In this document: positions 9,651 to 20,299 of the stretch, in pieces
How positions within the stretch are numbered: position 1 is the first letter of the stretch
Layout: the number at the start of each line of letters is the position of its first letter
Origin: Pseudomonas bubulae
GTDB taxonomy: Bacteria; Pseudomonadota; Gammaproteobacteria; Pseudomonadales; Pseudomonadaceae
NCBI RefSeq assembly: GCF_900618535.1
Contig: NZ_UYJA01000004.1
Location: 124,001 to 188,000 of the forward strand
Length of the DNA stretch: 64,000 nt
Direction: 5' to 3'
Notes under the pieces: model-generated
Database searches by the model: none
Seen by the model: the letters and a program-made list of their open reading frames with translations, nothing else
Told to the model about the DNA's origin: nothing
Program-made: the position numbers and the translations under genes

Positions 9651-12600
9651 GGAAGTTGCTCCAGTAGGCAATGCGCTCCAGCAGCACGGACTCTTGATAA
9701 GGTTTGCCCAGGTAGTCGTTGACGCCAATGGCCATCGCCCGGTTCTGGTGTTTTTGCCCGGTGCGCGAGGTGATCATGATGATCGGCAGGTCCTTGAGGC
9801 GCGGGTCGTTCCGCACCCGGGTAGCCACTTCGAAGCCGTCCATGCGCGGCATTTCTATGTCCAGCAGCATCAGGTCGGGGGTGTGTTCTTCCAGTACGCT
9901 CATGGCGTCGACCCCGTCCTTGGCCGTGATGACGTTCATGCCGTTGCGCTCCAGCAGGCGGCTGGTGACTTTGCGCACGGTGACCGAGTCGTCCACCACC
10001 AGTACCAGCGGCGGGCGCACGGCCGGGGTGAATTCCAGGGCGCCCACCGCCTCGTGCTGCGCCCGCTGCAACGGCTGACGCGCCTGATGGGCACGGATAT
10101 AGGCCGGCAGGTCGAGGATCAGCACCACCCGCCCGTCCCCCAGAATGGTCGCGCCCGACAGGCCCTGTACCCCGGTAAATTGCGGGCCGAGGCTCTTGAC
10201 CACAATCTCCCGCGAACCCAACAGCGCATCCACCTGCAACGCCACGCGCTGGTCCTGGCAATGCACCAGCAGCACCGGCAGCGAATGGCTTTCGCCCACC
10301 AGCTTGGGTTTGCCCACGGTTTGCAGCAACTCGCCCAGGTAACGCAGCTCGTAGGTTTGCCCACCGTAGTGATAAAGCGGCGGGTTGAGCTGGTAGTAGC
10401 CTTCCAGCTCGTTGGGCATGACGCGCACCACACCTTCAACGGTGTCGAGGGCAATGGCGTATTGTTCGTCTGCGCACTGCACCATCAGAGCCCGGTTGAG
10501 CGACACGCTGAAGGGCAGGCGAATCTGAAAATGCACGCCCTGGCCCGCCACCGAATCGATGGTCATGCTGCCGCCCAACTGGCGCACCTCTTCATGTACC
10601 ACGTCCATGCCGACGCCACGCCCAGAGATCTGGGTGATTTTTTCGGCCGTGGAAAACCCGGGCTGCAGGATGAACTGCAGCACCTCACGGTCGCTGATGC
10701 TTGCTTCAGGGTTCAGCAAGCCACGCAGGATGGCTTTGCGGCGCACGGCTTCCAGCGGCACTCCCGCGCCATCGTCGTGCATGTCGAATACTACGTCGCC
10801 GCCTTCATAGGACAGTTCCAGGCTGATCAGCCCCTGCTCCGGCTTGCCGCTGGCATGGCGCACGTCGGCCGGTTCCAGGCCATGGTCGACGGCATTGCGC
10901 AGCATATGCTCCAGGGGCGCAACCATGCGTTCCAGAACGTTGCGATCGATCTCGGCTTCGGCATTGATCACGCTGAATTCAACCTGCTTGCCCAGCTCGC
11001 TGGCAACCTGGCGCACCACCCGCTTGAGGCGCGGCAATACGCGCTCGAACGGCACCATGCGCGTGCCCATCAGGCCTTCTTGCAATTGCGTGTTCACCCG
11101 CGCCTGCTTTTGCAGCAGCCCGTGGGCGTCCTGGTAGCGGGCCGTCAGGGTCGCCTTGAGGTCGAGCAGATCGGAAGCTGATTCGAACAGGGCTCGGGAC
11201 AGCTGCTGCAGCAGGGAATGGCGGTCCATTTCCAGCGGGTCGAATTCGTCGTAGGCCACGCCATCGGCTTCGGTGTGCGCGCGGTTGTGCAGGCGACCCT
11301 GGGTTTCGATGTCGAGGCGCCGCAGTTGATCCTGCATCCGCTCAAGGGTGGTCTGCATCTCGTTGAGGGCGACCTGACCGTCGTTGACCTGCTGCTCCAC
11401 ACGCCCCCGAATGATCGAGGCTTCACCCGCCAGGTTGACCAGGTCTTCGAGCAGCTCGGCCGGAACCTTGAGGGTGTCCAGCCCGGTGCGCTCACCTTCG
11501 GGCACCGGTGCAGGCGCAGGCTCGGGCTTGACCGGGGTGGCAGGTGTCGGCCGGGCGTTACGCTCAATCTGGCGGATTTTCTCGATCAGCACCTGGGGCG
11601 AAGGCAGCGCCTGACCACTGCGCAGCGCGTCAAGCATTTGCGCAAGCTGGTCGTGGCAACGCTGCAGCAACACAAAGAGCCCATCACTGGGCGTGATGGC
11701 ACCTACCGAAATATCCTCGAAAAGGGTTTCAAGCTCATGGGAAAAATCGCCAATCGCGGCGACCTCCACCATCCGCGCCCCACCCTTGAGGGTATGCAGG
11801 TCGCGCAGCAGGTTTTCCACTTCAAGGTGGCTTTGCGGCTCGGCTTGCCAACGCGCCAGGGCCGCACCCGAGCTTTCGAGAATATCGAAGGCTTCTTCGA
11901 GGAAGATTTCCTGTAACTGCGGATCTTCATTGCTCGGTGGCGCTTGCGGGGCAACGCTGCCAGCATCAGGCAGGGCTGCACTGTAAAGACGAAAGCCGCG
12001 AATCGCCTCGATCAGTTCATAAGGCTCGCTCAACGTTTGCTTGTGCAGCAATTTCTCAAGCATCAGCGCCAGTTGCTCGTGGCTGCGCTCCAGCAGGCGA
12101 GCCAGTGCCGGACTGTCACTCAGGCGCCGGTCCAGCAAGCCTTCATACAAGTGTTCAAGCTCATGGGCCAGTTCAGCGATCGGTTCAATACCGGCCATGC
12201 GCGCCCCACCCTTGAGGGTGTGCAAATCGCGCTGCAAGGACGACAGCGGCGCCAGGCTGTCGGGTGCACTGAGCCAGCGCTGCAAGGCCTGCGCGGCACT
12301 CTCGAGGATGTCCACCGCCTCTTCGAGAAAAATCTCGACGATTTCATCATCGATGTCCTCGTCCTGGCCTCCACCCAATTGCCTGGTGGCGGCCCCCAGC
12401 TCGGTAACCCGCCCGCCATCACCGCGAATCAGCCCTGTGGCGTCAGGCGCGAGCCCTTCGTGCAGCAGCGCGTGCAGGGTCTGGACCAACTGCGGCTGCG
12501 GGGTGATTTCCTGCCCTGCCGCCAACTGGTCGAGCATGTTGATCAGGGCTTCCTGGGCATCATCGGCCGCTTCGAAAAAACGCTCGCTGGGTGCCAGGCT

Positions 12601-15519
12601 GCTTTCTTCGACCGCGCCATAGAGGTCAAGCAGGGCTTCGCACAGCGCATCCATGGGCTGCAAGTCCAGCAGGTGGGCAGACTCGCCCAGGGTGGTCAAC
12701 TGATCCAGCAGGCTGTCCAGGCCATCGCGTTCATGGGGGTTCTGGTGCCAGGTTTTAAGCAGCTCCTGGGCATCGAACAGAATGTCCATGCTCTCGGCCA
12801 GAAACTCGGCAATGCGCTGCGGGTCACGCCTGGCCACCCAACTGCTTGCAGGGCTATTGAGCAGGGTATCCAGGCGGCTGGCGATCAGTTGCTCGGTGCG
12901 CTCGATCAGTGAGCGCGCACCCTGGATCTCGGCCAGCGGGTCGCTATCCAGTTGCTTGAGCCCCGCATGCAGCAGGGTGTCAGCTTCCAGCAGCAGGTCG
13001 ATTTCATCCTCCCCCAGGGCAAGCGTGTGCGCCTTGTATTCACGCACCAGATGGTCCAACGGCGCGGCCAGTTCAGCCATGGGCATCACGCCTGCCATAT
13101 GTGCGCTGCCTTTGAGGGTGTGCACGGCCAGTTGCAAATCGTCACTGGCCTGCAGCGGCATGTGTGCACGGGCCTGGTCCAGAAAACGGTCAAGGCGCTC
13201 AAGGTGGGCTTGTGCTTCCTGACGGAAGATATCCAGCAACTGTGGATCGAAATTGCCGGCGTCCTGGGCAATCAACAGTGGTTGCGGCTCGCCTTGGGCC
13301 AGGTGCTGCGCGCGTGCGGCCAGTTGGTCGACGTCTTCGCGTTGACGCTGGCTTTGTTCGGCAAAGGCCTGAATCAGTTCGGGCAGCATGGCCATAACGT
13401 CTTCAAGCAGTTGGAAGATCTGCGCAGACGGCGCCACGCTACGCTCAATCACCCGGTTGAGCAGGTTTTCGACCGCCCACGCCAGCTCTGCCAGCACCAG
13501 CGCACGCACCATGCGCCCGCTGCCCTTGAGGGTATGGAAGCCGCGCCGCAACTCGGCCAGCGCAACACTGTCCGCCGGGTTGGCGACCCATTGCGGCAGG
13601 CTGTCGTGCAGGCTGATCAGGACTTCGTCCGTTTCTTCGAGAAAGACTTCCAGCAGTTCTTCGTCCAGCGGCGCTTCATCCACGGGTGGCGGTAGCAAAC
13701 TGGCAGGCATGTGTTGCGCCGGAGGATTGAGCGCCGACAGCGGGCTGGCCAGTGCATCGGCCAGGCCAGGCGCCTGCAGGTCCGGCATCAGCGATTGCTC
13801 TTGGCCGCCAGGCCTATCATCGGACAATGGCACGGGATGCGTCGCCGGCGCGTAACCCAGTGCAGCCAGGCTGTTTTCGGCCCGATCCAGCACCTGCTCG
13901 CTCGAAGCACCAGGGTCCTGGGCCAGGCGTTCCAGGTAATACTCAATGCTGATCAACGCATCGGCCAAGTGATCAAGTTGCTCGTGCGCGGGGTGATCAG
14001 ACCCTTGCAGCACGCGCTCACGCAAATATTCATTGCAGGCTTGCAGCAAGCTGGCCGCGCGATTCAGGGGAATCATCGCCAGCGCCCCGCGGATTTGCGT
14101 CAACAGCGCAGGCACGGACTGCAAGTGCTGGCGGTCGTACTCGGCCGCCAGATAATCGCCGATCAGGTCTTTGACTTCTTCAAGGCCGATGCGGGCTTCC
14201 TTGATTACCAACTGGTGAATCTGCATCAGGTCAGTGGTGGGCAACCGGCTTTCTTCACGCAGCGAGGGCTCGACGCTGCCGACCATACCGGCCAGGGTGG
14301 CCTCGACATAAAGCAGGGCCGAGGCCACATCCATCAACACCGCATCGGTGGGTTCGCGCTGGCCCTGGGCCAGGCTTTGCAACACCGCCAGTTGATCAAT
14401 GATGACTTTACGCGGTTGCCCGAACCCCAGTACGGCCAGGGTGTCAGCGATCTGACGCAGTGGCGCCATCAGGCTGCTCAGTTCCGAGACATGCAGGCGA
14501 TCACTGCGTACAAACAGGTCGAGGCGTTCCTTGACCCGCACCAGTTCTTCGCACAACGCCGCCACCACCGAGCGCATGGCATCCCGGTCAGGGCCGGCCA
14601 ACCGCGCCCGCTCCTCGTCGACCATCGCCGCATCGGGCATGGCCTGATCCAGTTCGTAGTGGTTTTTCAGCGCGAGCATTTTCGTGGTCGGATGCTCGGC
14701 CTTGGCAATATAAAACAGCAGGCTGGTCAGCAGGTCTTCGGGGGCAGGATGGTTGATGGCCTCGATGCCCTGTGCCAGCAGGCGCTTGAGTTCCTTGTCG
14801 GATTTTTTCAGCAGGCTGCGCAGGGCCGGGCTGTTGGGTACCCGACCTTTAAGCATGCCGTCGATCAGTGCAGCGGCAATTTTCCACAAGGCGTTGAGCG
14901 GTGCTCCCTGGCAAATGCCTTGCAGTTGCGCGAAAACCGCGGCCATTTTTTCCAGGTTGGCCTGCACCGCTTCACCGCGGCGCAAAGCCAGGAACGCGGC
15001 CTGCAGGGTGTGGCGCATCACGCGCAGCTGGCTCGGCAAGTCAGCAGGTGCCAGCCGGGCCAGGGCGGCCTCATCCAGGGCGGGCAACACCTGCAAGGGC
15101 GGGCTGAACAGGCTGGTTTCCGAGAGCAGGGCCTGGCCACGGGCGCTGCGCAAATCGTTGAGCAACGGCAACACCACCAGGGGCCAGTCGCGCCGGGCAC
15201 TGTGGACGCGGTCCAGATACAACGGCAATTGGCTGAACGCTTGCTGCAGCAGGCGCAGGGCTTCATCGAGCTGGCTGACGCGGCCCTCCTGCAGGGCAAT
15301 CACCAGTTGCTCCATCTCTTCGGCCAGCAAAGCCGCGCCATAGAATTCCACCATCAGCAAACTGCCATGCACCTGATGAATGCAATCCAGGCACTGTTCC
15401 AGCACGTCGGCGGCTGGCCGCTGGGCATAGGCGTCCAGCGCCACTCGGGCCTGTTTCAGGGTATGGGCAATTTCGCCTTTGACCCATTCAAGGGCCACAT
15501 AGTCGTGCCGGTCAACCAT
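9643..15519 (-). CDS. chpA: Hybrid chemotaxis histidine kinase ChpA (PilL) with multiple Hpt domains
   Basis: 1958 residues. This is the central kinase of the Pil-Chp system controlling type IV pilus motility and surface sensing. An N-terminal FimL-like region with a degenerate CIHQVHGSLLMV motif (about 46-57) is followed by four canonical Hpt H-boxes: HTLKGSGRM near 661, HTLKGSAHM near 799 and HTLKGGARM near 1099 and 1241. Next come the CheA dimerisation and ATPase domain (LEHMLRNAVDHGLE near 1540, GRGVGMDVV later), a CheW-like domain and a C-terminal receiver (VLVVDDSVTVRKV, phospho-acceptor in LLDIEMPRMDG near 1885, GKPY). P. aeruginosa ChpA is longer (about 2470 residues) with more Hpt-like domains. 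It lies 27 bases after pilJ. Confidence 0.93.
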   Translation of the reverse strand: MVDRHDYVALEWVKGEIAHTLKQARVALDAYAQRPAADVLEQCLDCIHQVHGSLLMVEFYGAALLAEEMEQLVIALQEGRVSQLDEALRLLQQAFSQLPLYLDRVHSARRDWPLVVLPLLNDLRSARGQALLSETSLFSPPLQVLPALDEAALARLAPADLPSQLRVMRHTLQAAFLALRRGEAVQANLEKMAAVFAQLQGICQGAPLNALWKIAAALIDGMLKGRVPNSPALRSLLKKSDKELKRLLAQGIEAINHPAPEDLLTSLLFYIAKAEHPTTKMLALKNHYELDQAMPDAAMVDEERARLAGPDRDAMRSVVAALCEELVRVKERLDLFVRSDRLHVSELSSLMAPLRQIADTLAVLGFGQPRKVIIDQLAVLQSLAQGQREPTDAVLMDVASALLYVEATLAGMVGSVEPSLREESRLPTTDLMQIHQLVIKEARIGLEEVKDLIGDYLAAEYDRQHLQSVPALLTQIRGALAMIPLNRAASLLQACNEYLRERVLQGSDHPAHEQLDHLADALISIEYYLERLAQDPGASSEQVLDRAENSLAALGYAPATHPVPLSDDRPGGQEQSLMPDLQAPGLADALASPLSALNPPAQHMPASLLPPPVDEAPLDEELLEVFLEETDEVLISLHDSLPQWVANPADSVALAELRRGFHTLKGSGRMVRALVLAELAWAVENLLNRVIERSVAPSAQIFQLLEDVMAMLPELIQAFAEQSQRQREDVDQLAARAQHLAQGEPQPLLIAQDAGNFDPQLLDIFRQEAQAHLERLDRFLDQARAHMPLQASDDLQLAVHTLKGSAHMAGVMPMAELAAPLDHLVREYKAHTLALGEDEIDLLLEADTLLHAGLKQLDSDPLAEIQGARSLIERTEQLIASRLDTLLNSPASSWVARRDPQRIAEFLAESMDILFDAQELLKTWHQNPHERDGLDSLLDQLTTLGESAHLLDLQPMDALCEALLDLYGAVEESSLAPSERFFEAADDAQEALINMLDQLAAGQEITPQPQLVQTLHALLHEGLAPDATGLIRGDGGRVTELGAATRQLGGGQDEDIDDEIVEIFLEEAVDILESAAQALQRWLSAPDSLAPLSSLQRDLHTLKGGARMAGIEPIAELAHELEHLYEGLLDRRLSDSPALARLLERSHEQLALMLEKLLHKQTLSEPYELIEAIRGFRLYSAALPDAGSVAPQAPPSNEDPQLQEIFLEEAFDILESSGAALARWQAEPQSHLEVENLLRDLHTLKGGARMVEVAAIGDFSHELETLFEDISVGAITPSDGLFVLLQRCHDQLAQMLDALRSGQALPSPQVLIEKIRQIERNARPTPATPVKPEPAPAPVPEGERTGLDTLKVPAELLEDLVNLAGEASIIRGRVEQQVNDGQVALNEMQTTLERMQDQLRRLDIETQGRLHNRAHTEADGVAYDEFDPLEMDRHSLLQQLSRALFESASDLLDLKATLTARYQDAHGLLQKQARVNTQLQEGLMGTRMVPFERVLPRLKRVVRQVASELGKQVEFSVINAEAEIDRNVLERMVAPLEHMLRNAVDHGLEPADVRHASGKPEQGLISLELSYEGGDVVFDMHDDGAGVPLEAVRRKAILRGLLNPEASISDREVLQFILQPGFSTAEKITQISGRGVGMDVVHEEVRQLGGSMTIDSVAGQGVHFQIRLPFSVSLNRALMVQCADEQYAIALDTVEGVVRVMPNELEGYYQLNPPLYHYGGQTYELRYLGELLQTVGKPKLVGESHSLPVLLVHCQDQRVALQVDALLGSREIVVKSLGPQFTGVQGLSGATILGDGRVVLILDLPAYIRAHQARQPLQRAQHEAVGALEFTPAVRPPLVLVVDDSVTVRKVTSRLLERNGMNVITAKDGVDAMSVLEEHTPDLMLLDIEMPRMDGFEVATRVRNDPRLKDLPIIMITSRTGQKHQNRAMAIGVNDYLGKPYQESVLLERIAYWSNFHA

Positions 15520-15546
15520 AACGACTCCAGTCAGAATTGCAGCGCA

Positions 15547-17604
15547 TTACTGTGGCTCATGGTCTTTGGACGGAGCAGGCAAAGTAAAACCGGACACCGA
15601 GCGCCGCAGCTGGCTGGCCATTTTGGCCAGATTGCCGATGCTTTCGGCGGTCGCCGTGGAGCCGGACGAGGTCTGATTGGTGATTTGCTGAATGACACTC
15701 ATGGTCAGGGAAATCTGCGCCGCCGAAGTGGTCTGCTTTTGTGCGGCATTGGAGATACTTTGAATCAGGTCTGCTAGGTTTTGCGACACCCCTTCGATCT
15801 CTTCCAGCGCCACGCCAGCGTCATGGGCCAGACGGGCACCGCGCACCACTTCGGTAGTGGTTTGCTCCATCGAAATCACGGCCTCGTTGGTATCGGCCTG
15901 AATGGCCCGCACCAGGGTTTCGATTTGCCGCGTCGCCGCCGATGAGCGCTCGGCCAGGCGCTGCACTTCGTCGGCCACCACGGCAAAGCCGCGCCCGGCA
16001 TCACCGGCCATCGAGGCCTGAATGGCAGCGTTGAGCGCCAAAATATTGGTCTGATCGGCAATATCATCAATCAGGCTGACGATATCGCCGATTTCCTGTG
16101 AGGACTCGCCAAGACGCTTGATTCGCTTGGCGGTGTCCTGGATCTGATCGCGAATATTGTCCATGCCGCGAATGGTGTTATGAACCACTTCATTGCCCTT
16201 GTTGGCAATCGCTACGGAACGCTCGGCAACCGCCGAAGATTCGGAAGCGTTGGCCGATACCTCGTCGATCGAATGGGCCATTTCCTGGATCGCCCCGGAG
16301 GCCTCGGCAATCTGCTGGGCCTGATGCTCGGAAGCTTCGGCAAGCTGCATGGCGGTGGCCTGGGTTTCCTGTACCGCTGCCGCGACCTGGCCTGCTGTCA
16401 GGTTGATGGTGGCCACCAGTTCACGCAGCTGGTCGATGGAGTAATTGATCGAGTCGGCGATGGCACCGGTGAAATCTTCGGTCACCGAGGCGGTCACCGT
16501 CAGGTCGCCGTCCGCCAGATCGGCAATCTCGTCAAGCAAGCGCATGATCGCGTTCTGGTTTCGCTCGTTCTTTTCCGCCGTCTCGCGCAATTGGCGATTG
16601 GTTTCGCGCACCATCACCAGGCCGATCAAGATAATCGATGCCAGTGCCAGCAAGCCCAGAACATAACCGCCGATGATATCCAGCGAGCGCCCGCTGGCGA
16701 GGTTTTCAAAACCATTGGCCAGGGTCGAGGCTTCATCGAGGAGGGTTTGCGACAGGCTGAAAATGTTGTTTGCCGCTTCGCGCACATGGAACAGTTGCGG
16801 CGAGGTTTCAAGGATTTCATCCACCGTACCGGACACAAACTGGAACAGCTCGGAAATCTCCTGCAAGCGGGCGCGGGCATCCTTGTCTTCAACCTGGGTA
16901 ATTCTCATCCCTTCATTGCCTTCGAGCATGCCGTTGAGCACCAGCCCGAAGCGGTTGGCATCACGGCCAAAGGCACCGGCGGCCTGGGCAGCGTTTTCGT
17001 CACCGGCCAGCACGGTATTGACCGCACCCAGAATACGCTCGGCCAACAAGGACTGGCGCTGGGCCAGAGCTACCTGGCTGGCAGGGGCGCCTCGCTGCAA
17101 GAGAATTTCGACGACTTTTTCGTATTCAACCTGCAACTGCGGCACGGTCTCGGCCAGGGTTGCAGCCACCTGATGCAGCGACAGCACGGTTTGTTCGCTG
17201 GCCAGAATGGCGTTGACGTTGTTGAGCAGCAGCTCCCAGTCACGTTGCACCGCCTGCATTTCTTTATGTACGGCTGCAGGAGCAGGAGGCAGGCCGGTGG
17301 CCGGGTCGCCTTTTCTCAGATAACCCCAGCGCTGGCTGAAATCATTGCGCGCATCAATCAGCAACTTGAATGCGGCGGCTTTGCCGGCAGCGGCCTCGGT
17401 GGCGTTTTTGGCGATACGCTGGGACAGCACCCGCAACTCACCTGCGTGGCTGATGTACTGCTTGTCGTAGTTGGACTGGGTATTGAGGTAAGCAAAGTTG
17501 GCGAATAACAGCATGATGAACACGATCAGGGCGATAAAAAGCACGATGATCTGCGAACGACTGCGCGACCCTTCCAGTGGTTTAGCGGTATTGGCTGTGG
17601 TCAT
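15547..17604 (-). CDS. pilJ: Methyl-accepting chemotaxis protein PilJ
   Basis: 685 residues. A transmembrane helix at about 18-38 is followed by a periplasmic part with two PilJ-type sensing modules ([13 protein letters not shown] and [15 protein letters not shown] are typical). A second helix near 310-330, a HAMP segment, and a signalling tip come next, with the signature [14 protein letters not shown] followed by [18 protein letters not shown]. PilJ senses surface contact or pilin and drives ChpA through PilI. The gene encoding the receptor methyltransferase PilK, which follows pilJ in P. aeruginosa, is not between pilJ and chpA here. Confidence 0.93.
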   Translation of the reverse strand: MTTANTAKPLEGSRSRSQIIVLFIALIVFIMLLFANFAYLNTQSNYDKQYISHAGELRVLSQRIAKNATEAAAGKAAAFKLLIDARNDFSQRWGYLRKGDPATGLPPAPAAVHKEMQAVQRDWELLLNNVNAILASEQTVLSLHQVAATLAETVPQLQVEYEKVVEILLQRGAPASQVALAQRQSLLAERILGAVNTVLAGDENAAQAAGAFGRDANRFGLVLNGMLEGNEGMRITQVEDKDARARLQEISELFQFVSGTVDEILETSPQLFHVREAANNIFSLSQTLLDEASTLANGFENLASGRSLDIIGGYVLGLLALASIILIGLVMVRETNRQLRETAEKNERNQNAIMRLLDEIADLADGDLTVTASVTEDFTGAIADSINYSIDQLRELVATINLTAGQVAAAVQETQATAMQLAEASEHQAQQIAEASGAIQEMAHSIDEVSANASESSAVAERSVAIANKGNEVVHNTIRGMDNIRDQIQDTAKRIKRLGESSQEIGDIVSLIDDIADQTNILALNAAIQASMAGDAGRGFAVVADEVQRLAERSSAATRQIETLVRAIQADTNEAVISMEQTTTEVVRGARLAHDAGVALEEIEGVSQNLADLIQSISNAAQKQTTSAAQISLTMSVIQQITNQTSSGSTATAESIGNLAKMASQLRRSVSGFTLPAPSKDHEPQ

Positions 17605-17645
17605 CGATCAGGTCCCGAAATCCCGTTTTAAAGCTGAAAGCCTGC

Positions 17646-18185
17646 TCATACGGCCACCGCCCAGAACTGTGGCGCCCGGGCCAGGGCAAACGGGCTGAAC
17701 ACCCACCACAGGTGCTCAGCGGCAAAGTGCCCTTGCACATAAGGTGCAAATACCGGGTGGGGCAAGGTTTGCGTATCCGTATTGAGGTCGGCATGGGCGA
17801 AGTGCTGCATGCCCTGCACTTCATCGACCTGCAAGCCGACAAACACGTCTTTGTATTCCAGCACCAATACACGGCGCTGTTTACGCAAGGGTGACAGCTC
17901 GACCCCGAAAAAACCGCACAAATCCATGATCGGCAGCAGTTGCCCACGCAAATTGGCCACGCCCTTGACCCAGGGTTTTACCCCGGGCAGCAGGGTGAAC
18001 CGTGGTTCATGCAGGATCTCGGCAATTTCGCCCATCGGCGCCACAAAACAATGCTCGCCGATGCGAAAACCAATACCGCTCCAGGTGTCGAGCTGCGCCT
18101 GTGCAGGCGCCAGACCCGCCGCCAGCGAGCGACAACGCTGGTCGATCTCAAGCAGCAGTTCGAAGGCTGTCAGTGCGCCGGGCAT
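17646..18185 (-). CDS. pilI: CheW-like adaptor PilI
   Basis: 179 residues with one CheW domain: GIGFRIGEHCFVAPMGEIAEIL, then LLPGVKPWVKGVANLRGQLLPIMDL, the conserved receptor- and kinase-docking core. It bridges PilJ and ChpA. It starts ten bases after pilH and ends 41 bases before pilJ. Confidence 0.92.
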   Translation of the reverse strand: MPGALTAFELLLEIDQRCRSLAAGLAPAQAQLDTWSGIGFRIGEHCFVAPMGEIAEILHEPRFTLLPGVKPWVKGVANLRGQLLPIMDLCGFFGVELSPLRKQRRVLVLEYKDVFVGLQVDEVQGMQHFAHADLNTDTQTLPHPVFAPYVQGHFAAEHLWWVFSPFALARAPQFWAVAV

Positions 18186-18195
18186 AGGATGACCG

Positions 18196-18573
18196 TCATT
18201 TAGGAGGGTTTTCTTCCAGGATTTGTTTCACCTTGAGGATCAGTTGCTCTTCATCCACCGGTTTGGTCAGGTAGCCCTTGGCACCCTGGCGCTGGGCCCA
18301 GACCATGTCGGTTTCCTGATCCTTGGTCGTCACGACGATCACCGGGATGTTGCCGGTTTCCGGATCTTTTGTGAGCTGACGCGTCGCCTGAAAGCCGTTG
18401 AGGCCCGGCATCACAATGTCCATCAAGACCACATCGGGCTTTTCCTGACGCGCCAGGGCAACACCGTCTGCGCCGTTTTCGGCCTTGAGCACTACATGGC
18501 CGTGCTTTTCGAGCATGCCGGTCAATTTGTACATTTCAGTCGGCGAATCATCGACGATCAGAATGCGAGCCAT
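18196..18573 (-). CDS. pilH: Response regulator PilH
   Basis: 125 residues, a stand-alone receiver. ARILIVDDSPTEMYKL carries the acidic pocket, VVLMDIVMPGLNGFQ the phospho-acceptor aspartate, VVTTKD the switch threonine and YLTKPVDEE the invariant lysine. PilH acts opposite PilG in type IV pilus polarity and cAMP control. The start at 18573 is the conserved MARILIVDDS; an upstream in-frame start adds only MGNT. Confidence 0.92.
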   Translation of the reverse strand: MARILIVDDSPTEMYKLTGMLEKHGHVVLKAENGADGVALARQEKPDVVLMDIVMPGLNGFQATRQLTKDPETGNIPVIVVTTKDQETDMVWAQRQGAKGYLTKPVDEEQLILKVKQILEENPPK

Positions 18574-18614
18574 GGTGTTCCCCATTTATCAGGTGGTTGG
18601 CCGGCTGGCCGGTG

Positions 18615-19022
18615 TTATTGGGCACTTTGGGTGATAGTGAAGGCTGGCACATGTGCCTTGATTGCGCTCAGCAGTTCGTCGCGACTGAAGGGCTTGGTCA
18701 AAAATTGATCAGAGCCAACAATCCGCCCCTTGGCCTTGTCGAACAGACCGTCCTTGGACGACAACATGATCACCGGGATCGACTTGAAAGCCCGGTTGCT
18801 CTTGATCAGGGCGCAGGTCTGATAGCCATCCAGGCGCGGCATCATGATGTCGACAAAGATAATATGCGGGTGGTGGTCGACAATCTTGGCCAGCGCATCA
18901 AAGCCATCGATGGCGGTAATCACCTCGCAGCCCACGTTTTTCAACAGTGTTTCGGCGGTGCGGCGAATGGTTTTCGAATCGTCGATCACCATCACCTTCA
19001 AGGCGCTGGAATGCTTTTCCAT
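18615..19022 (-). CDS. pilG: Response regulator PilG
   Basis: 135 residues, receiver domain only: VMVIDDSKTIRRTAETLL, IIFVDIMMPRLDGYQ with the phospho-acceptor, MLSSKDG and FLTKPFSRDEL. PilG is the pilus-extension regulator and, in P. aeruginosa, feeds CyaB and cAMP. It is the first gene of the operon and is divergent from gshB. Confidence 0.92.
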   Translation of the reverse strand: MEKHSSALKVMVIDDSKTIRRTAETLLKNVGCEVITAIDGFDALAKIVDHHPHIIFVDIMMPRLDGYQTCALIKSNRAFKSIPVIMLSSKDGLFDKAKGRIVGSDQFLTKPFSRDELLSAIKAHVPAFTITQSAQ

Positions 19023-19269
19023 ATCTGCTCTACCATCGCCAAGGCGACCCGTTTTGTTACAACTGTACGGCCTGAAACCCCAACTCCTTGATGGACAAGG
19101 GCTGCAAGCACTGTGCGAGCCTTTTTAGCACAGTCACGACCTTCAATCTATCGAAGGGCTGCGGGCTGACTGGAGCAGGCGGTTTTTCCTTGACCGGGGC
19201 CACACTCAGCGCCACTCTGGCGCCACTTTTCAAAGCCTTTGCGCCCACTATTTATTTGAGGAATTTGCC

Positions 19270-20223
19270 ATGAGCGTTCGAGTCGGGATTGTCATGGACC
19301 CCATTGCGGGCATCTCCTATAAAAAGGACAGCTCGCTGGCCATGTTGCTGGCAGCCCAGGACCGTGGCTGGACCCTGTTCTACATGGAGCAGCAAGACCT
19401 TTACCTGAATGAAGGCAAGGCCCGGGCCCGCATGAAGCCGCTGAAGGTGTTCGCCAACCCGCAAAAGTGGTTTGAGCTGGACGCCGAGACCGACACGGCC
19501 CTGAGCGATCTGGACGTGATCCTGATGCGCAAGGACCCGCCCTTCGACATGGAGTTTGTGTACTCCACCTACCTGCTGGAACAGGCCGAGCGCGATGGCG
19601 TACTGATCGTCAACAAACCGCAGAGCCTGCGCGACTGTAACGAAAAACTGTTCGCCACCCAGTTCACCCAATGCACGCCGCCAACCGTGGTCAGCCGCCG
19701 CGCCGACGTGCTGCGTGAATTTGCTGCCTTGCACGGTGACGTGATCCTCAAACCGCTGGACGGCATGGGCGGCACCTCGATTTTCCGCCACCGAGTGGGC
19801 GACCCGAACCTGTCGGTGATTCTCGAAACCCTGACCAACAACGGCACTCAGCAGATCATGGCGCAGGGCTATTTGCCGGCGATCAAGGATGGCGACAAAC
19901 GCATCCTGATGATTGACGGCGAGCCGGTAGATTACTGCCTGGCGCGTATTCCGGCGCAAGGTGAGACCCGCGGCAACCTCGCCGCAGGCGGTCGTGGCGA
20001 AGCCCGCCCGTTGAGCGAAAAGGACCGCTGGATTGCAGCTCAGGTCGGCCCGACGCTGCGTGAAAAGGGTCTGCTATTTGTAGGTCTGGACGTAATCGGT
20101 GAGCACCTGACTGAAATCAACGTTACCAGCCCGACCTGCATCCGCGAGATCGATAATGCGTTCGGCACCAATATCGGCGCCCTGTTGATGGATGCGATAG
20201 AGCGCAAGCTCGCTGCACGCTGA
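19270..20223 (+). CDS. gshB: Glutathione synthetase
   Basis: 317 residues, the usual length. It opens MSVRVGIVMDPIAGISYKKD, with an ATP-grasp core including ILKPLDGMGGTSIFRH and INVTSPTCIREIDN near the C-terminus. It joins glycine to gamma-glutamylcysteine in the cytoplasm. GAGG lies eight bases upstream of the ATG. It is divergent from pilG, as in other pseudomonads. Confidence 0.96.
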   Translation: MSVRVGIVMDPIAGISYKKDSSLAMLLAAQDRGWTLFYMEQQDLYLNEGKARARMKPLKVFANPQKWFELDAETDTALSDLDVILMRKDPPFDMEFVYSTYLLEQAERDGVLIVNKPQSLRDCNEKLFATQFTQCTPPTVVSRRADVLREFAALHGDVILKPLDGMGGTSIFRHRVGDPNLSVILETLTNNGTQQIMAQGYLPAIKDGDKRILMIDGEPVDYCLARIPAQGETRGNLAAGGRGEARPLSEKDRWIAAQVGPTLREKGLLFVGLDVIGEHLTEINVTSPTCIREIDNAFGTNIGALLMDAIERKLAAR

Positions 20224-20237
20224 TCTGCAAGCCCTAT

Positions 20238-20296
20238 AAAAGACCAACATTGCGCTATCATGGGCACCCCGTGAAACCCGCGATGTTGGTCTTTTT
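20238..20296 (+). terminator. Inverted repeat with T-run between gshB and tonB
   Basis: AAAAGACCAACAT (20238-20250) pairs with ATGTTGGTCTTTTT (20283-20296) over a 32-base loop, ending in five T. It suits termination after gshB, but it ends only four bases before the tonB ATG, so it may also affect tonB translation. Confidence 0.65.
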
Positions 20297-20299
20297 GCC

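Noticed and set aside
13711..15777. 688-residue plus-strand ORF opposite chpA
   Set aside because: A high-GC antisense shadow of the chpA coding region, crossing into pilJ; low-complexity composition and no domain.
19057..19248. 63-residue minus-strand ORF between pilG and gshB
   Set aside because: No ribosome site or family resemblance; the stretch is more simply the divergent control region.
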